The notes: generated by a model from the sequence alone, not told the origin. A DNA stretch of 64,000 bases from UBA668 sp039796575 (GCA_039796575.1 JBDKJP010000016.1:62001-126000), one strand, 5' to 3'. Shown: positions 51,468 to 61,966, counted from the first letter of the stretch. Program-made: numbers and translations.

Positions 51468-52493
51468 GTGACCTCACCTGTGCGCATCGGCTTCCTGGGG
51501 GCGGGCCTCATCGCCACCTATCACTCGAAGAGCCTGCGCCGCAGCGGCGCCGACGTGGTGCGTGCCGGCGTGTACGACCCCGACACCGAACGGGCGCAGG
51601 CGTTCGCCGCGGCAGCCGGTCACACCGTGTGCGCCTCCGAGGCCGAGGTGCTCGACTCGTGCGACGCGGTGTACATCTGCACGTGGACCAACGAGCACCC
51701 ACGCCTGCTGGCCGAGGCCGCGGGCCGCGGATTGCACGTGTTCTGCGAGAAGCCGCTGGCGTTCACGGGCGACGAGGCGCAGCGGATGGCCGAACAGGCC
51801 GATGCCGCGGGCGTCACCCACCAGGTGGGGCTGGTGCTGCGCCGTTCGCCCGCCTACGTGTGGGCGCGCCACCTGGTCACCGAGGCGACGGCCGGTCGGG
51901 TGATGACCGTGGTCTTCCGCGACGACCAGTTCATCCCCATCCAGGGCCACTACGCCAGCACCTGGCGCGGCAAGCGCGAGCTGGTCGGCGCCGGCACGTT
52001 GCTCGAGCACTCCATCCACGACGTCGACATGCTGCGGTACCTCGTCGGCGACGTCACCCGCGTGAGCGCGCAGACGTCGTTCTTCCACGACCTCGACGGC
52101 ATCGAGGACGTCGCCACCGCGTCACTGCGCTTCGCGAACGGCGCCACCGGGGTGCTGAACAGCGTGTGGCACGACAACCTCGCGCGGCCGAGCCTGCGCC
52201 GCGTGGAGATCTTCTGCGAACGGCGCCACATCGTGATCGAGGGCGACGACTGGTTCGGCCCGGTGTCGTGGACCGACAGCGACGGCACCACCGGCTCGCT
52301 CGACGGCGAGGCGCTCGCTACAGCGGCCGACACGATGCGCGACGGCACCGACAACCCCGACGGCGAGTTCGTGCGCGCCGTGCAGGAGGGCCGTTCAGCG
52401 ACGCCCGACCTGCACACCGCGGTCGCTGCCCACCGCATCGTCGACGCGATGTACGCCTCGGCTGCGGCCGACGGTCAGGTGGTCGCGCTGTGA
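51468..52493 (+). CDS. Gfo/Idh/MocA-family oxidoreductase
   Basis: 341 residues. N-terminal Rossmann fold (IGFLGAGLIATYHSKSLR), the EKP motif (CEKPLAFTG, Lys in catalysis) and a C-terminal alpha/beta domain with GAGTLLEHSIHDVDMLRYL, matching NAD(P)-dependent sugar or inositol dehydrogenases. Substrate unknown. GTG 51468 begins 6 bp after thiQ; the end overlaps the GNAT gene by 4 nt. Confidence 0.92.
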   Translation: MTSPVRIGFLGAGLIATYHSKSLRRSGADVVRAGVYDPDTERAQAFAAAAGHTVCASEAEVLDSCDAVYICTWTNEHPRLLAEAAGRGLHVFCEKPLAFTGDEAQRMAEQADAAGVTHQVGLVLRRSPAYVWARHLVTEATAGRVMTVVFRDDQFIPIQGHYASTWRGKRELVGAGTLLEHSIHDVDMLRYLVGDVTRVSAQTSFFHDLDGIEDVATASLRFANGATGVLNSVWHDNLARPSLRRVEIFCERRHIVIEGDDWFGPVSWTDSDGTTGSLDGEALATAADTMRDGTDNPDGEFVRAVQEGRSATPDLHTAVAAHRIVDAMYASAAADGQVVAL

Positions 52494-52933
52494 CCTCGGC
52501 GGTCGAGGTGGTGGAGATCGCCGCCGCCGACACGCATGCGCTGCGGCTCGCCGTGCTGCGCTTCGACACGCCCACCAAGGAGGTCGTGTTCCCCGAGGAC
52601 GAGCTGCCCGGCTCGTGGCACCTCGGCGCGCGCCTCGACGGCGAGCTGGTCGGCACCAGCAGTTGGGTGCCCCGCGATCACGAGGGCGAGCACGCGGTGC
52701 AGCTGCGCGGCATGGCCACCGCGCGGCATCTCCAGGGCAGTGGGCTCGGCGGCGTGCTGCTCGAGCGCGGCTGCGAGGTGGCCGCCGAGCGCGGCTTCCC
52801 GGTGGTGTGGGCACGCGCCCGCGACGCCGCGTTGGCGTTCTACGAACGGCACGGGTTCGAGGTGATCGGCGACGGGTTCGTCGACCAGGCCACGCAGCTC
52901 CCCCATCACCTGGTGGTGCGCCGCCTCGGCTGA
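52490..52933 (+). CDS. GNAT-family N-acetyltransferase
   Basis: 147 residues. Acetyl-CoA-binding motif region RGMATARHLQGSGLGGVLLERG (Q/RxxGxG/A as QGSGLG), preceded by LVGTSSWVPR and followed by VVWARARDAALAFYERHGFEVIG, a standard GNAT C-terminus. It resembles small YjdJ/ElaA-type acetyltransferases. Target unknown. Coupled to the oxidoreductase gene by a 4-nt overlap. Confidence 0.88.
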   Translation: MTSAVEVVEIAAADTHALRLAVLRFDTPTKEVVFPEDELPGSWHLGARLDGELVGTSSWVPRDHEGEHAVQLRGMATARHLQGSGLGGVLLERGCEVAAERGFPVVWARARDAALAFYERHGFEVIGDGFVDQATQLPHHLVVRRLG

Positions 52934-52974
52934 GTTTGCCGATCCTCCGATCGGCGCGTACCCAGTGTGGGTGC

Positions 52975-53262
52975 ATGGCACCCGCTTCCCCGCACGACGA
53001 CGCCGCTGAGCGGCTCCGCCATCGAGCGGTCGCGCTGCGTGCCCTCGCCCGCCGGCTGAACAACCTGGAACTGCACCACCTCCACCGGCACGCCGGTGTC
53101 GACACCTGGATGGGGCCGTCGCAGCAACGGCTGGAGCTCGACCTGCGCACCCGCCGTCGGGCGCTGATCGGTGCGGCCGAGGCGCTGCAGGCGCAGGCCC
53201 GCCGGTTCGACCGTGAGGCCGACCAGCTCGCCGCGCTCCCCGCCGTCGACGGTGTGCGATGA
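52975..53262 (+). CDS. WXG100-like small helical protein
   Basis: 95 residues, two predicted helices around a central turn containing DTWMGPSQQRLELDL (Trp45-x-Gly47), the pattern of actinobacterial WXG100/ESX-like proteins, with heptad-like AAEALQAQARRFDREADQL after it. Such proteins are exported as dimers by type VII secretion or pair with a larger partner. No EccC/EssC secretion gene lies in the window. The stop overlaps the start of a 565-residue protein, as in WXG100/effector cassettes. Confidence 0.65.
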   Translation: MAPASPHDDAAERLRHRAVALRALARRLNNLELHHLHRHAGVDTWMGPSQQRLELDLRTRRRALIGAAEALQAQARRFDREADQLAALPAVDGVR

Positions 53263-54956
53263 CCTACCTGGCCTACCGCCCGGACCGCCTCGCGAACCTC
53301 GCCGGTCGCATGCGACGAGCATCCGACGAACTGCACGCGCTGCGATGCGACGACCCTGCCGCCGCCGAGGTGATGCGCAGCCTGCGTCGCAGCGCGGACG
53401 AGCTCGACCAGCACTGGTTGCCACTGGTCGACCGGGTGCTGCGCGCTGACCCGTTGCGCGCCCCGACCGACCCGCGCCACGACCTCGCAGCCATTGAGAA
53501 CTCGCTCGCGCGGATGGCCGCCGTCGAGCTCGGTTGGGCGGTCGCGAACGACCCGACGGCCGACGACCCGACGCGCACCACCGCCGCCGAGGCACACGCA
53601 CTCGCCCGACGGCTCGCCGAGCTCGACATCGACGACGTGCTCGACGACCCGGCCGCGCTCGAATGGCTGACCACTGAGGCGACCGCGATCGCACACGACC
53701 CGGCGCTCGCCGCGCAGTTCCTCACCGAGTTCGACGACTGGGGCCGATGGGGTTCGGCCATCGCCCGGCGGCGGGCCATGACGCTCGCCCACCTCGACGA
53801 CCACGACGTCGCGGCGCTCGACGGCGCGGTCGCCGCGCTCGCACGCGTCGCCAACGCGGTCCCCACGCCCCGCCTGGCGTGGCTGCACGACATGCCGCCG
53901 TACGCCGCCGCCCTGTTCGCCCAGCACCTCGACCTCCCGGCGCGCCGGCTGGCCGCGGTGTACGACACCATCCTCCAGCGACCCAGCGACGAGCTCGACG
54001 ACCTCCGCGGCCCGAACACCGCCGACCTCCTGCTCGCGGCGCTGCTCCGCGACCCGGCCGCGTGCACCGAGTACCTGCAGCTCGCGGTGCAGCATCCGAC
54101 CACGCTGCTCGACAGCCTGGCCGACCCGTCGCTCGCGGAGCAGGCGCTGCGGTTGGGCACCGACCCGGCCTACGCCGACGTGGACGCCGCCGGTCGCATC
54201 CTCCCCACGCTGCTCCAGTTCTACGCGGCCGACCCGAGCCGCGAACCCGGCACCCTGCTCGCCGACCTCGTGTCACCGTGGACCCTGCAGTTCTCGCCCG
54301 CCAACCACGACTGGGAGGCGAAGGCCGCCGAACGGAACCGGCTCATCCGGTTCGCCCTGCGCGGCGACGGCCTGCAGCGGTTCATCGACAACCGCGAGCT
54401 CGTGGTGGCGAGCGCACAGGCACAACTCGCGGCGCGTGAGTCCCGCCCCGCCGACGAGATCAGTGGATGGGTGGGACTGATCGGAGAGCTCGTCGTGAAC
54501 GAGAAGGTCCGCCTCGTCGAACAGCGCCGCAAGGCGTGGGACTTCGTCTGCAACGTCGCGTCGACCGCGGCGTCGTTCGCCCGTGGTGTCGTCGTGGGGG
54601 TGGTCCTCACCGTCGGCATCAACGTGATCCACGACCACTGGGGCCCGCGCCCCGAGGACGCCGAGTTCACCGCGATCTGGGGCAACGACGCCGCGCTCAC
54701 CCAGGCCGCCGCGATGACGGCCGACCACGTCTACAGCGTGTGGGTGACCGGTCAACTGCTGCCCGAGGACTACCCGCCGCCGCCCGACATCGACCTCGGC
54801 GCGGAGATGCCGTCGGAGACGTGGATGGGCCAGCTGTGGGACTGGTGGGACGCGCTGCCCGGCGGGTACGACGGCGAGCTCGCTCGCGAGATGCGCCTGT
54901 CGGTGTACACCATCCTCAACCCGCACACCATGGGCGCCCACACCGCACACGTCTGA
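53259..54956 (+). CDS. Large helical protein of unknown function paired with a WXG100-like protein
   Basis: 565 residues, almost entirely alpha-helical and rich in Asp, Ala and Leu repeats, resembling DUF6571-type actinobacterial proteins encoded beside WXG100 genes. An N-terminal helical hairpin (about 1-70) could dimerise with the WXG100-like protein. A hydrophobic segment (about 433-456, AASFARGVVVGVVLTVGINVI) follows the sequence EKVRLVEQRRKAWDFVCN. The C-terminal ~100 residues have many Trp and acidic residues. No toxin domain or immunity gene was recognised. Translation is coupled to the upstream gene. Confidence 0.6.
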   Translation: MTYLAYRPDRLANLAGRMRRASDELHALRCDDPAAAEVMRSLRRSADELDQHWLPLVDRVLRADPLRAPTDPRHDLAAIENSLARMAAVELGWAVANDPTADDPTRTTAAEAHALARRLAELDIDDVLDDPAALEWLTTEATAIAHDPALAAQFLTEFDDWGRWGSAIARRRAMTLAHLDDHDVAALDGAVAALARVANAVPTPRLAWLHDMPPYAAALFAQHLDLPARRLAAVYDTILQRPSDELDDLRGPNTADLLLAALLRDPAACTEYLQLAVQHPTTLLDSLADPSLAEQALRLGTDPAYADVDAAGRILPTLLQFYAADPSREPGTLLADLVSPWTLQFSPANHDWEAKAAERNRLIRFALRGDGLQRFIDNRELVVASAQAQLAARESRPADEISGWVGLIGELVVNEKVRLVEQRRKAWDFVCNVASTAASFARGVVVGVVLTVGINVIHDHWGPRPEDAEFTAIWGNDAALTQAAAMTADHVYSVWVTGQLLPEDYPPPPDIDLGAEMPSETWMGQLWDWWDALPGGYDGELAREMRLSVYTILNPHTMGAHTAHV

Positions 54957-54970
54957 CACAATCCTCCGAC

Positions 54971-55804
54971 GTGACGCCGGAGCAGATCGCCGCCCTGCCG
55001 CGCCCGCTGGCGTTCGTGCTGCCGGGCGGTGGCGCGCTCGGCTCGTACCAGGTGGGCGTGCTGCACGCGCTCACCGACGCCGGCGTGATGCCCGATCTGC
55101 TCATCGGCGTGTCGGCCGGCGCCGTGAACGCGGCGCTGTTCGCGTGGCACCAGGGTGTCGACGGGGTGCACTGGCTCGACGCGATGTGGCGAGGCCTCAA
55201 GCGTCGCGACCTGTTGCGCTTCCACCCGACGCGCCTCGCGTTGGCGATGGCCGGTCGGCACCCCTCGTTCCTCGACAACCGCCACGGCCACGAGTTCCTC
55301 CGCCGGCAGCTCGGCGGCCGCGTGCTCGAGCACGCACCGGTGCCGCTCGTGCTGGTGGCCACCGACCTCGGCTCGGGCGAAGCGGTGGCGCTCACCCACG
55401 GCGACACCGTCACCGCGGTGCTCGCCAGCACCGCCTTCCCCGGCGTGTACCCACCGGTGCACATCGACGGCCGCACCCTCATCGACGGCGGCGTGGTGGC
55501 CGACGTGCCGCTCGACATCGCGCTCGCGCAGGGTGCCGCCACCGCGCTCGTGCTGTCGGTGCCGCCACTGACCGCCGACCACGTGCCCACGAACGCGCTC
55601 GAGATCCTGTTCCGCTCGAGCTCGCTCGGCGTCGAGGCCCACGGTCGCACCACCCTGCGGCGCCCGCCCGCCGGACTGCGCGTGGTGGAGATCCCTGCCT
55701 CGCCGTCGGCGTTGATGACGTTCGACGTCGGCCGCACCGCGGCGATGATCGACGAAGGGCACGCCGCGGCGACCCAGTGGTTGGCGGTGGCTACGGGATC
55801 GTGA
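54971..55804 (+). CDS. Patatin-like phospholipase
   Basis: 277 residues. Catalytic dyad motifs GVSAGAVNAAL (nucleophile Ser in GxSxG) and LIDGGVVADVPLD (Asp in DGG), with the anion-hole GGGALGSYQVG at the N-terminus, define a bacterial patatin. Hydrolyses ester lipids, usually peripheral to the membrane. A CACAAT hexamer lies 8 nt before the GTG. It follows the WXG100-linked gene by 14 bp and could be in the same transcript. The 3' end overlaps the copC-copD gene on the other strand by 14 bp. Confidence 0.9.
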   Translation: MTPEQIAALPRPLAFVLPGGGALGSYQVGVLHALTDAGVMPDLLIGVSAGAVNAALFAWHQGVDGVHWLDAMWRGLKRRDLLRFHPTRLALAMAGRHPSFLDNRHGHEFLRRQLGGRVLEHAPVPLVLVATDLGSGEAVALTHGDTVTAVLASTAFPGVYPPVHIDGRTLIDGGVVADVPLDIALAQGAATALVLSVPPLTADHVPTNALEILFRSSSLGVEAHGRTTLRRPPAGLRVVEIPASPSALMTFDVGRTAAMIDEGHAAATQWLAVATGS

Positions 55805-57413
55805 CGGTGGCCTTCAGCAGCACGCTGTCGGCCTCGGTGAGGTTCACGATGATCTCCAACGTCCAGTCGCCCGACTCCGGGAACGTGACGTTGCCGGAGA
55901 AGTGGTTCACGCCCTCCGACACCAGCTCGACCGGCGCGAGCGGGATGCCGGCCGACGGCAGCGACACGCGGGCGCTCGCCGACGAGACCGGGATGATCGA
56001 CCCACCGGGCGGGGTGACGAGCACGTGGATCTCGTTGCTGCCGACCGAGCCGGGGCTGATGCTCACCGCGGCGATGACGCCGTTGGCGGTGATGCTCTCG
56101 TCGTACGGCTGCGCGGGCACCGGCGGGCGGGGCGGCTGCCCCACCATGCCGGCGGCGAGGCCGATCACGAGCAGACCGATCACGGCCTCGATGGCCACGG
56201 TGCGGCGCAGGGAGCCCGCGCCGTCGTGCTGCAGCAACCAGCGCGACACGCCGGCCACGGCGATCATCGCGATCACGAGCATCGTCTTCGCGAGCAGCAG
56301 ACGTCCCCAGGTGGTGGCGGTGACGTCGTCGAGGCCGCCCGCCAACTTCAGCGTCTGCGCCACACCGGTGAGCACGATGACGGGCACTGCCACCGACGCG
56401 CTGAGCGAGAACCGTTCGACCGGTCGCACCGCCTCGGGCTCAGCGAGCCAGGCCTTGCCCGCGAGCAGCAGCGCGAACAGGCCGCCCACCCATACGACCA
56501 CGGCCGACAGGTGCGCTGCATCGATGGCGATCCACAGCAGGCGCGAGCTGAGCGAGTTGGGATGGCCGGCCGCAGGGAACGTGACCACGAGCAGCAGCCC
56601 GGCCGAGCCGCTGACCCCCTGCCACCACGTGGCCCGGTTCGACGCCCACTTCACCAGTGACACACCGAGCACCGCCACCAGCGCGATGCGCAACAACAGC
56701 ATGCGACCGGTCTCGGTGCCCGCGACGTCGCCCCACACCGACGGGGAGAACCCGTCGGCCATCGTGCCGCCCGTGGCCTGCGCAGCGAACGCGAAGAACG
56801 CGAGCGGCGCACCGATGACGAGCGCGACCCAGCCGACCCACATCGTGCGGCGGACCGCACGGCGGGTGCCGAGCTGCGGTCGCCCCTGCACCGACCACAC
56901 GCCGATGCCCACGAGCAGGACCGTGCCGAGCAGCGCGAGGTAACGGGCGATACCGGCGGTCCACTTCACCACCGCGTCGACGCCCGAGCCGTTGGCCACC
57001 TGGTCGATGAGGTCCTGACCGTCGCCGGTCGCGTCGGTGCCGATCTGGAAGCTGAACGCACCGTCGACGGCGTGACCGTCGGCCGAGGTGACCCGCCAGA
57101 TCACGGCGTACAGGCCGTCGGGCAGCTCGGGCAGTTCGGTGGTGACGATCGTGGCGTCGTCGCCGGGGCGCGGCACACCGACCTCGACCACCTCACCGTC
57201 GGCGTCGAACAGCTCGATCGAGGCGAGCGACGCCTCGATGTCCTCGTCGAAGTCGAGCACCAGGTCGGGCGGGCTCTGTTCGAGCACGCTGTTGGCGGCC
57301 GGTGTGCTCGACTGCAGCGCGGCGTGCGCCGACACCGTGGTGGCGGGCAGTGCGGCCAGCGCGAGGAGCGCGGCACCGATCGCGGCGAGGCCGCGCAGCG
57401 AGGCGCGCGTCAT
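55791..57413 (-). CDS. CopC-CopD fusion, copper uptake/resistance protein
   Basis: 540 residues. A signal peptide ends at VSA so the mature chain starts His-Ala, the N-terminal His that binds Cu(II) in CopC. The CopC domain (about 29-125) has SSTPAANSVLEQSPPDLVLDF and the ligand segment SADGHAVDGAFSFQIG. A CopD domain of about eight helices (150-420) follows, with VDAAHLSAVVVWVGGLFALLL. The C-terminal ~100 residues are a beta-rich YtkA-like domain (LVTPPGGSIIPVSSA). Likely handles copper at the cell surface and moves it through the membrane. The ATG overlaps the upstream gene's stop by 4 nt. Confidence 0.9.
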   Translation of the reverse strand: MTRASLRGLAAIGAALLALAALPATTVSAHAALQSSTPAANSVLEQSPPDLVLDFDEDIEASLASIELFDADGEVVEVGVPRPGDDATIVTTELPELPDGLYAVIWRVTSADGHAVDGAFSFQIGTDATGDGQDLIDQVANGSGVDAVVKWTAGIARYLALLGTVLLVGIGVWSVQGRPQLGTRRAVRRTMWVGWVALVIGAPLAFFAFAAQATGGTMADGFSPSVWGDVAGTETGRMLLLRIALVAVLGVSLVKWASNRATWWQGVSGSAGLLLVVTFPAAGHPNSLSSRLLWIAIDAAHLSAVVVWVGGLFALLLAGKAWLAEPEAVRPVERFSLSASVAVPVIVLTGVAQTLKLAGGLDDVTATTWGRLLLAKTMLVIAMIAVAGVSRWLLQHDGAGSLRRTVAIEAVIGLLVIGLAAGMVGQPPRPPVPAQPYDESITANGVIAAVSISPGSVGSNEIHVLVTPPGGSIIPVSSASARVSLPSAGIPLAPVELVSEGVNHFSGNVTFPESGDWTLEIIVNLTEADSVLLKATVTIP

Positions 57414-58057
57414 CCCATCAACCCCGCCGGCTCGAGGCCGTCGATGGTGGCTCGACCGAGCAGCCAGGCGACGCGGTGGTGCTCGTCGACCGCGAGCGCC
57501 CCGTCGGGCAGGCCGGTGAGGCCCATCGAGCGACGGCTGTTCCACAGCATCGTGAGCTGCGCGAGCTCGAGCCGCACGTACTCGGTGGGCCAGTCGCGCC
57601 ACGAGTACCCGAGGCCGAGGTCGGCATGGTGCACCTCGACCTCGCGCCAGCGTCGCAGGGGCAGCGCGTCGATGCGCGCCGGGCCGAACACGGTGATGCC
57701 CTCGCCCGACCATGCGGCGTCGTCGCACGCGTCGAACGCGAGCTCCAGACGCGCGGCCGACATGCGCACGTCGTCGATCAGCGCCTCGGCGGTGCGGCCT
57801 GCGCCGCGCTCGATGTCGGCGTTGCGCCGCTCGAACCCGCCGGGGTACATCTCGGCCACCTCGCCACGTTGCGCGCCCTCGACCATCGCGCGCAGGCCGT
57901 CGGCGTTGCGGGCGATGTGCGTGAGCACGTGCCCGACGCTCCAACCCGGCAGCAACGACGGCTGCCGCGCCTGCTCGTCGGTGAGCCCGACGACGCCCTG
58001 CTCCAGTGTGCGGTGGGCCGCCACGGCGCCCGCGAGTTCCCGATCACGATCCGACAT
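57410..58057 (-). CDS. MDMPI-family mycothiol-dependent enzyme
   Basis: 215 residues. LLPGWSVGHVLTHIARNADGLR carries the first metal His, and RRWREVEVHHADLGLGYSW the second pair; the layout matches maleylpyruvate isomerase-type proteins of the DinB superfamily. Mycothiol use is inferred from family and taxon. ATG 58057 lies 7 nt after TACCCT. Operon with copC-copD, which is an unusual partner. Confidence 0.88.
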   Translation of the reverse strand: MSDRDRELAGAVAAHRTLEQGVVGLTDEQARQPSLLPGWSVGHVLTHIARNADGLRAMVEGAQRGEVAEMYPGGFERRNADIERGAGRTAEALIDDVRMSAARLELAFDACDDAAWSGEGITVFGPARIDALPLRRWREVEVHHADLGLGYSWRDWPTEYVRLELAQLTMLWNSRRSMGLTGLPDGALAVDEHHRVAWLLGRATIDGLEPAGLMG

Positions 58058-58064
58058 CGCCGTG

Positions 58065-58070
58065 AGGGTA
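58065..58070 (-). promoter_or_regulatory. -10 box TACCCT of the MDMPI-copCD operon
   Basis: TACCCT on the minus strand, 7 nt before ATG 58057, part of the palindrome GGGTACCC. No Shine-Dalgarno. Confidence 0.5.
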
Positions 58071-58100
58071 CCCCTTCGGAAACGTGCCATCCTGAGCAGC

Positions 58101-59110
<1,010 letters not shown>

Positions 59111-59114
<4 letters not shown>

Positions 59115-60511
59115 GCGCTGCGCAGCAACCGCGTGCCGATGCCCTCGTACTGTTCGGCGCGACCGGCGACCTGTCGAAGCGCAAGCTGTTCCCCGCGCTG
59201 TACCGCATGGAGGAGCACGGGTCGCTGAAGGTGCCGGTCGTGGGCGTGGCCCGCAGCGACTGGAGCGACGAGGGCTTCCGCCAGCACGCGCACGACGCCA
59301 TCCTGGCGGCCATCCCCGACGCGAAGGCGTCGGTCATCGAGTCGCTGCTCGGCCGCCTCGACCTCATCCAGGGCGACTACGCCGACCCGGCCACGTGGTC
59401 GGGTCTCTGCGATGCGCTCGATCGTTGCCACAGCACGCAGGCCGTGTTCTACATGGCCATCCCGCCGACGATGTTCCCCACCGTCGCCGAGAAGCTCGCG
59501 TCCGTGGGCCTCAACTCGCGCGGTCGCATCGTGGTGGAGAAGCCGTTCGGCCGCGACCACGCGAGCGCGGTCGAACTGAACGAGCTGCTGCACACCGTGT
59601 TCCCCGAGGAGCGCATCTTCCGCATCGACCACTACCTCGGCAAGGAGAGCGTGGAGGACCTGCTGGTGTTCCGCTTCTCCAACACGCTGCTCGAGCCGGT
59701 GTGGAACCGCAACTACGTGCGCAGCGTCCAGATCACGATGAGCGAGACCATCGGCGTGGAAGGCCGCGGCAGCTTCTACGACGGCGTCGGCGCCATCCGC
59801 GACGTGCTGCAGAACCACCTCCTGCAGGTGCTGTCGCTGGTGGCGATGGAGCCGCCGGTCGGACCGGAGAGCAGCTTCCTGCAGGACGAGAAGGCGAAGG
59901 TGTTCGCCGCGATGCGACCCATCGACCCGGCGGCGATGGTGCGCGGCCAGTACGTCGGCTACCGCGACGAGCCCGGCGTCGCCGCCGACAGCACGGTCGA
60001 GACGTTCGTGGCCGCGAGGGTGGAGATCGACTCGTGGCGTTGGGCGGGCGTGCCCTGGTACGTGCGGTGCGGCAAGGGCCTCACCGCGGCGGCCACCGAA
60101 GTGGTGGTCGAGTTCCGCGAGCCGCCGAGCCTGTTGTTCGACGAGGCGGGCGGCCCCGAGCCGCAGCGCAACCTGGTGCGCTTCCGCCTCGGCAAGCAGG
60201 ACGGCGTGACGTTCACCCTGCAGGCGAAGACCCCCGGCCAGCACCTCGACTCGCAGAACGTCGACATCGCGGTCGACTTCGCCGCTGCGCTCGGTGAACG
60301 TCGTGAGGCGTACGAGCGCCTGCTCGACGACGCGCTCGCCGGCCTCCCCCGTCGCTTCGCCCGCGAAGACGTCGTGGAGCAGACCTGGCGTGTGGTGCAG
60401 CCCGCGCTCGACGCGCCCGGCCCGGTGCACCCCTACTTCCGCGGCTCGTGGGGCCCGAGCGAGGCCGACCGCATCCTCGCCGGCGACCACTGGTTCGTCC
60501 CCGAGGCCTGA
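59111..60511 (+). CDS. zwf: Glucose-6-phosphate 1-dehydrogenase
   Basis: First enzyme of the oxidative pentose-phosphate pathway, makes NADPH and 6-phosphogluconolactone. 466 residues. LVLFGATGDLSKRKLFPALY binds NADP, VVEKPFGRD is conserved, RIDHYLGKE is the active-site signature with the catalytic His, and GVPWYVRCGK is a late family motif. ATG 59111 has a 4-nt overlap with gnd. A lactonase gene (pgl) is not seen between them or downstream. Confidence 0.97.
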
Positions 60512-60513
60512 CG

Positions 60514-60918
60514 ATGCGCCGCGCGGTCGTCGTCGTGCCGCTCACGTTGCTGGCCCTCGCCGGCTGCAGCGACCCCGACCTCGACGACCTCGAGGCATGG
60601 CTCGACCGCATCGACGGCCACACGGTCACGTACGACGGCACGATCAGCGGCCAATCGGGCCCGCACGGTCCGTTCCACATCGTCGAGCGCGACGGCGAGA
60701 TCGTCTCGGCCGAGTACGTCGGAGACACCGAACCCCTCCCCGGCATCGAACCCGTGTCGCTCACCGAGGCGCTGCGTCGCGCCATCGACGACGATCCCGA
60801 CGAGCTCGACGTCACCGAGACCATCGGCGCCCTGCAGTTCTCGGTCGACCCCGACACCAACTCGATGGACGAGGAGTGGAGCTACGAGGCCACGAACATC
60901 GTCATCGACGACGACTGA
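60514..60918 (+). CDS. Small lipoprotein of unknown function
   Basis: 134 residues. MRRAVVVVPLTLLALAGC is a signal peptide with lipobox LAGC at residues 15-18. The mature part is acidic with a beta-rich pattern (HTVTYDGTISGQSGPHGPFHIVERDGEIV) that resembles the actinobacterial DUF6174-like lipoproteins, though this is not certain. ATG 2 bp after zwf, probably in the same transcript. No paralogue in the window. Confidence 0.75.
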   Translation: MRRAVVVVPLTLLALAGCSDPDLDDLEAWLDRIDGHTVTYDGTISGQSGPHGPFHIVERDGEIVSAEYVGDTEPLPGIEPVSLTEALRRAIDDDPDELDVTETIGALQFSVDPDTNSMDEEWSYEATNIVIDDD

Positions 60919-60932
60919 CGGGCGCCTGCAGA

Positions 60933-61379
60933 TCACACCTTCAGCTTCGACAACCGCCGTGCTTCGTCCTGGTGCTCACCTGCGACCCAGAGGCCGAACT
61001 GCCCGACGTTGACGGTGGGGTCCCCGGTCTCGTCACCGACGATGATGCCCACGTTCGGTGGCATGCGCACCAGCTCGGCATCGGGGCTCGGCACCATTCG
61101 CCGACCTTGTTCCAGCAACACCACACCTCGGGTCGTGCGCGCCACGGTCACATTGGTGCGGGACCACACGATGAGACCGAACGTGATCGCGCCGACCACC
61201 GCGGCGATCCAGAACGACCCGAACATCACCAGCACCACCGCGAACGGCAGGAGCGAGAACGCCTCGACCCCGGGACGGGGGCCGGTCATGCCGATGAACG
61301 CGCCGAGCACTCGCTCGTCGGGCTCCACCCGAGTTTCCACGACCTGACGGAGCTCGCTCAACGACGCCACGCCGCCCAT
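60933..61379 (-). CDS. Two-helix membrane protein with PH-like domain
   Basis: 148 residues. A cytoplasmic N-terminus (SELRQVVETRVEPDERVLGAFIG) is followed by two membrane helices (about 46-84, LPFAVVLVMFGSFWIAAVVGAITFGLIVW). The following ~60 residues have a beta-rich, PH-like pattern (VARTTRGVVLLEQGR; VGQFGLWVAGEHQDEARRL). Function unknown. The ATG at 61379 is listed, but GTG 61370 is 7 nt after CAGGAT and could be the leaderless start. A palindrome separates it from the DinB gene upstream. Confidence 0.75.
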   Translation of the reverse strand: MGGVASLSELRQVVETRVEPDERVLGAFIGMTGPRPGVEAFSLLPFAVVLVMFGSFWIAAVVGAITFGLIVWSRTNVTVARTTRGVVLLEQGRRMVPSPDAELVRMPPNVGIIVGDETGDPTVNVGQFGLWVAGEHQDEARRLSKLKV

Positions 61380-61385
61380 CCTGCC

Positions 61386-61411
61386 CCACCGCGCACTCCC
61401 TGGGGAGCGCG
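61386..61411. repeat. Inverted repeat between DinB and PH-like genes
   Basis: CCGCGC-a-CTCCC-tg-GGGAG-c-GCGCGG, 11-bp arms with one mismatch and a 2-bp centre. Its reverse complement shares the 13-mer CTCCCCAGGGAGT with the palindrome at 46927-46940. It lies just after the DinB stop; no T-run. Confidence 0.65.
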
Positions 61412-61414
61412 CGG

Positions 61415-61960
61415 TCAGTAGCCGGTGTGGCCGTCGAGGCGTTCGCGGAGGAGGTCGGCGTGGCCGTTGTGGCGGGCGTACTCCTCCACCAGGTGCATCA
61501 TCACCCACCGCAGGTTCACCGGTCCCTGCCCGGGGTACAGCTCGGGGCCGGCCGACAGCTGGTCGAGCGACGGCACCAGCGCCTCGGCCGCACGGCTGGC
61601 TTCGACGGCGTCGAGCCACCGGGTGAGGTCGGCATCGACGTCGGCGTCGTCGACACCGTCCCAGTCGAGCTCGGGCGTCTCGTCGGTGACCCACCACTTC
61701 GGATGCTCCTCACCGAGCAGCAGGATCTGCATCAGCCCGCGCTCGCCCTCGGCGTGATGGCGCACCAGCCCGAGCATCGACATCGTCGACGGCGACACGG
61801 CGCGCACGCGCAGCTGTTCGTCGGAGAGCCCGAGCAGCTTCTGCGCGAACGTGGTGCGCTGGAACTCGATAAACGAGCGCAGCACCTCGCGCTCGTCGCC
61901 GCTGCCAGCCGGCATCCGCCGCTGCTCGGCCATCGCGGCCAACCGCTCCTGCACGTTCAT
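61415..61960 (-). CDS. DinB-superfamily protein (DUF664-like)
   Basis: 181 residues, four-helix bundle. LGLVRHHAEGERGLMQILL carries the first metal His and LRWVMMHLVEEYARHNGHADLLRE the second and third, giving the three-His site typical of DinB/YfiT-like thiol S-transferases. In mycothiol-producing bacteria such proteins may use mycothiol; substrate unknown. ATG 61960 lies 6 nt after TACGGT. Upstream is repeat family 1 copy C. Confidence 0.88.
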   Translation of the reverse strand: MNVQERLAAMAEQRRMPAGSGDEREVLRSFIEFQRTTFAQKLLGLSDEQLRVRAVSPSTMSMLGLVRHHAEGERGLMQILLLGEEHPKWWVTDETPELDWDGVDDADVDADLTRWLDAVEASRAAEALVPSLDQLSAGPELYPGQGPVNLRWVMMHLVEEYARHNGHADLLRERLDGHTGY

Positions 61961-61966
61961 GCCGCC

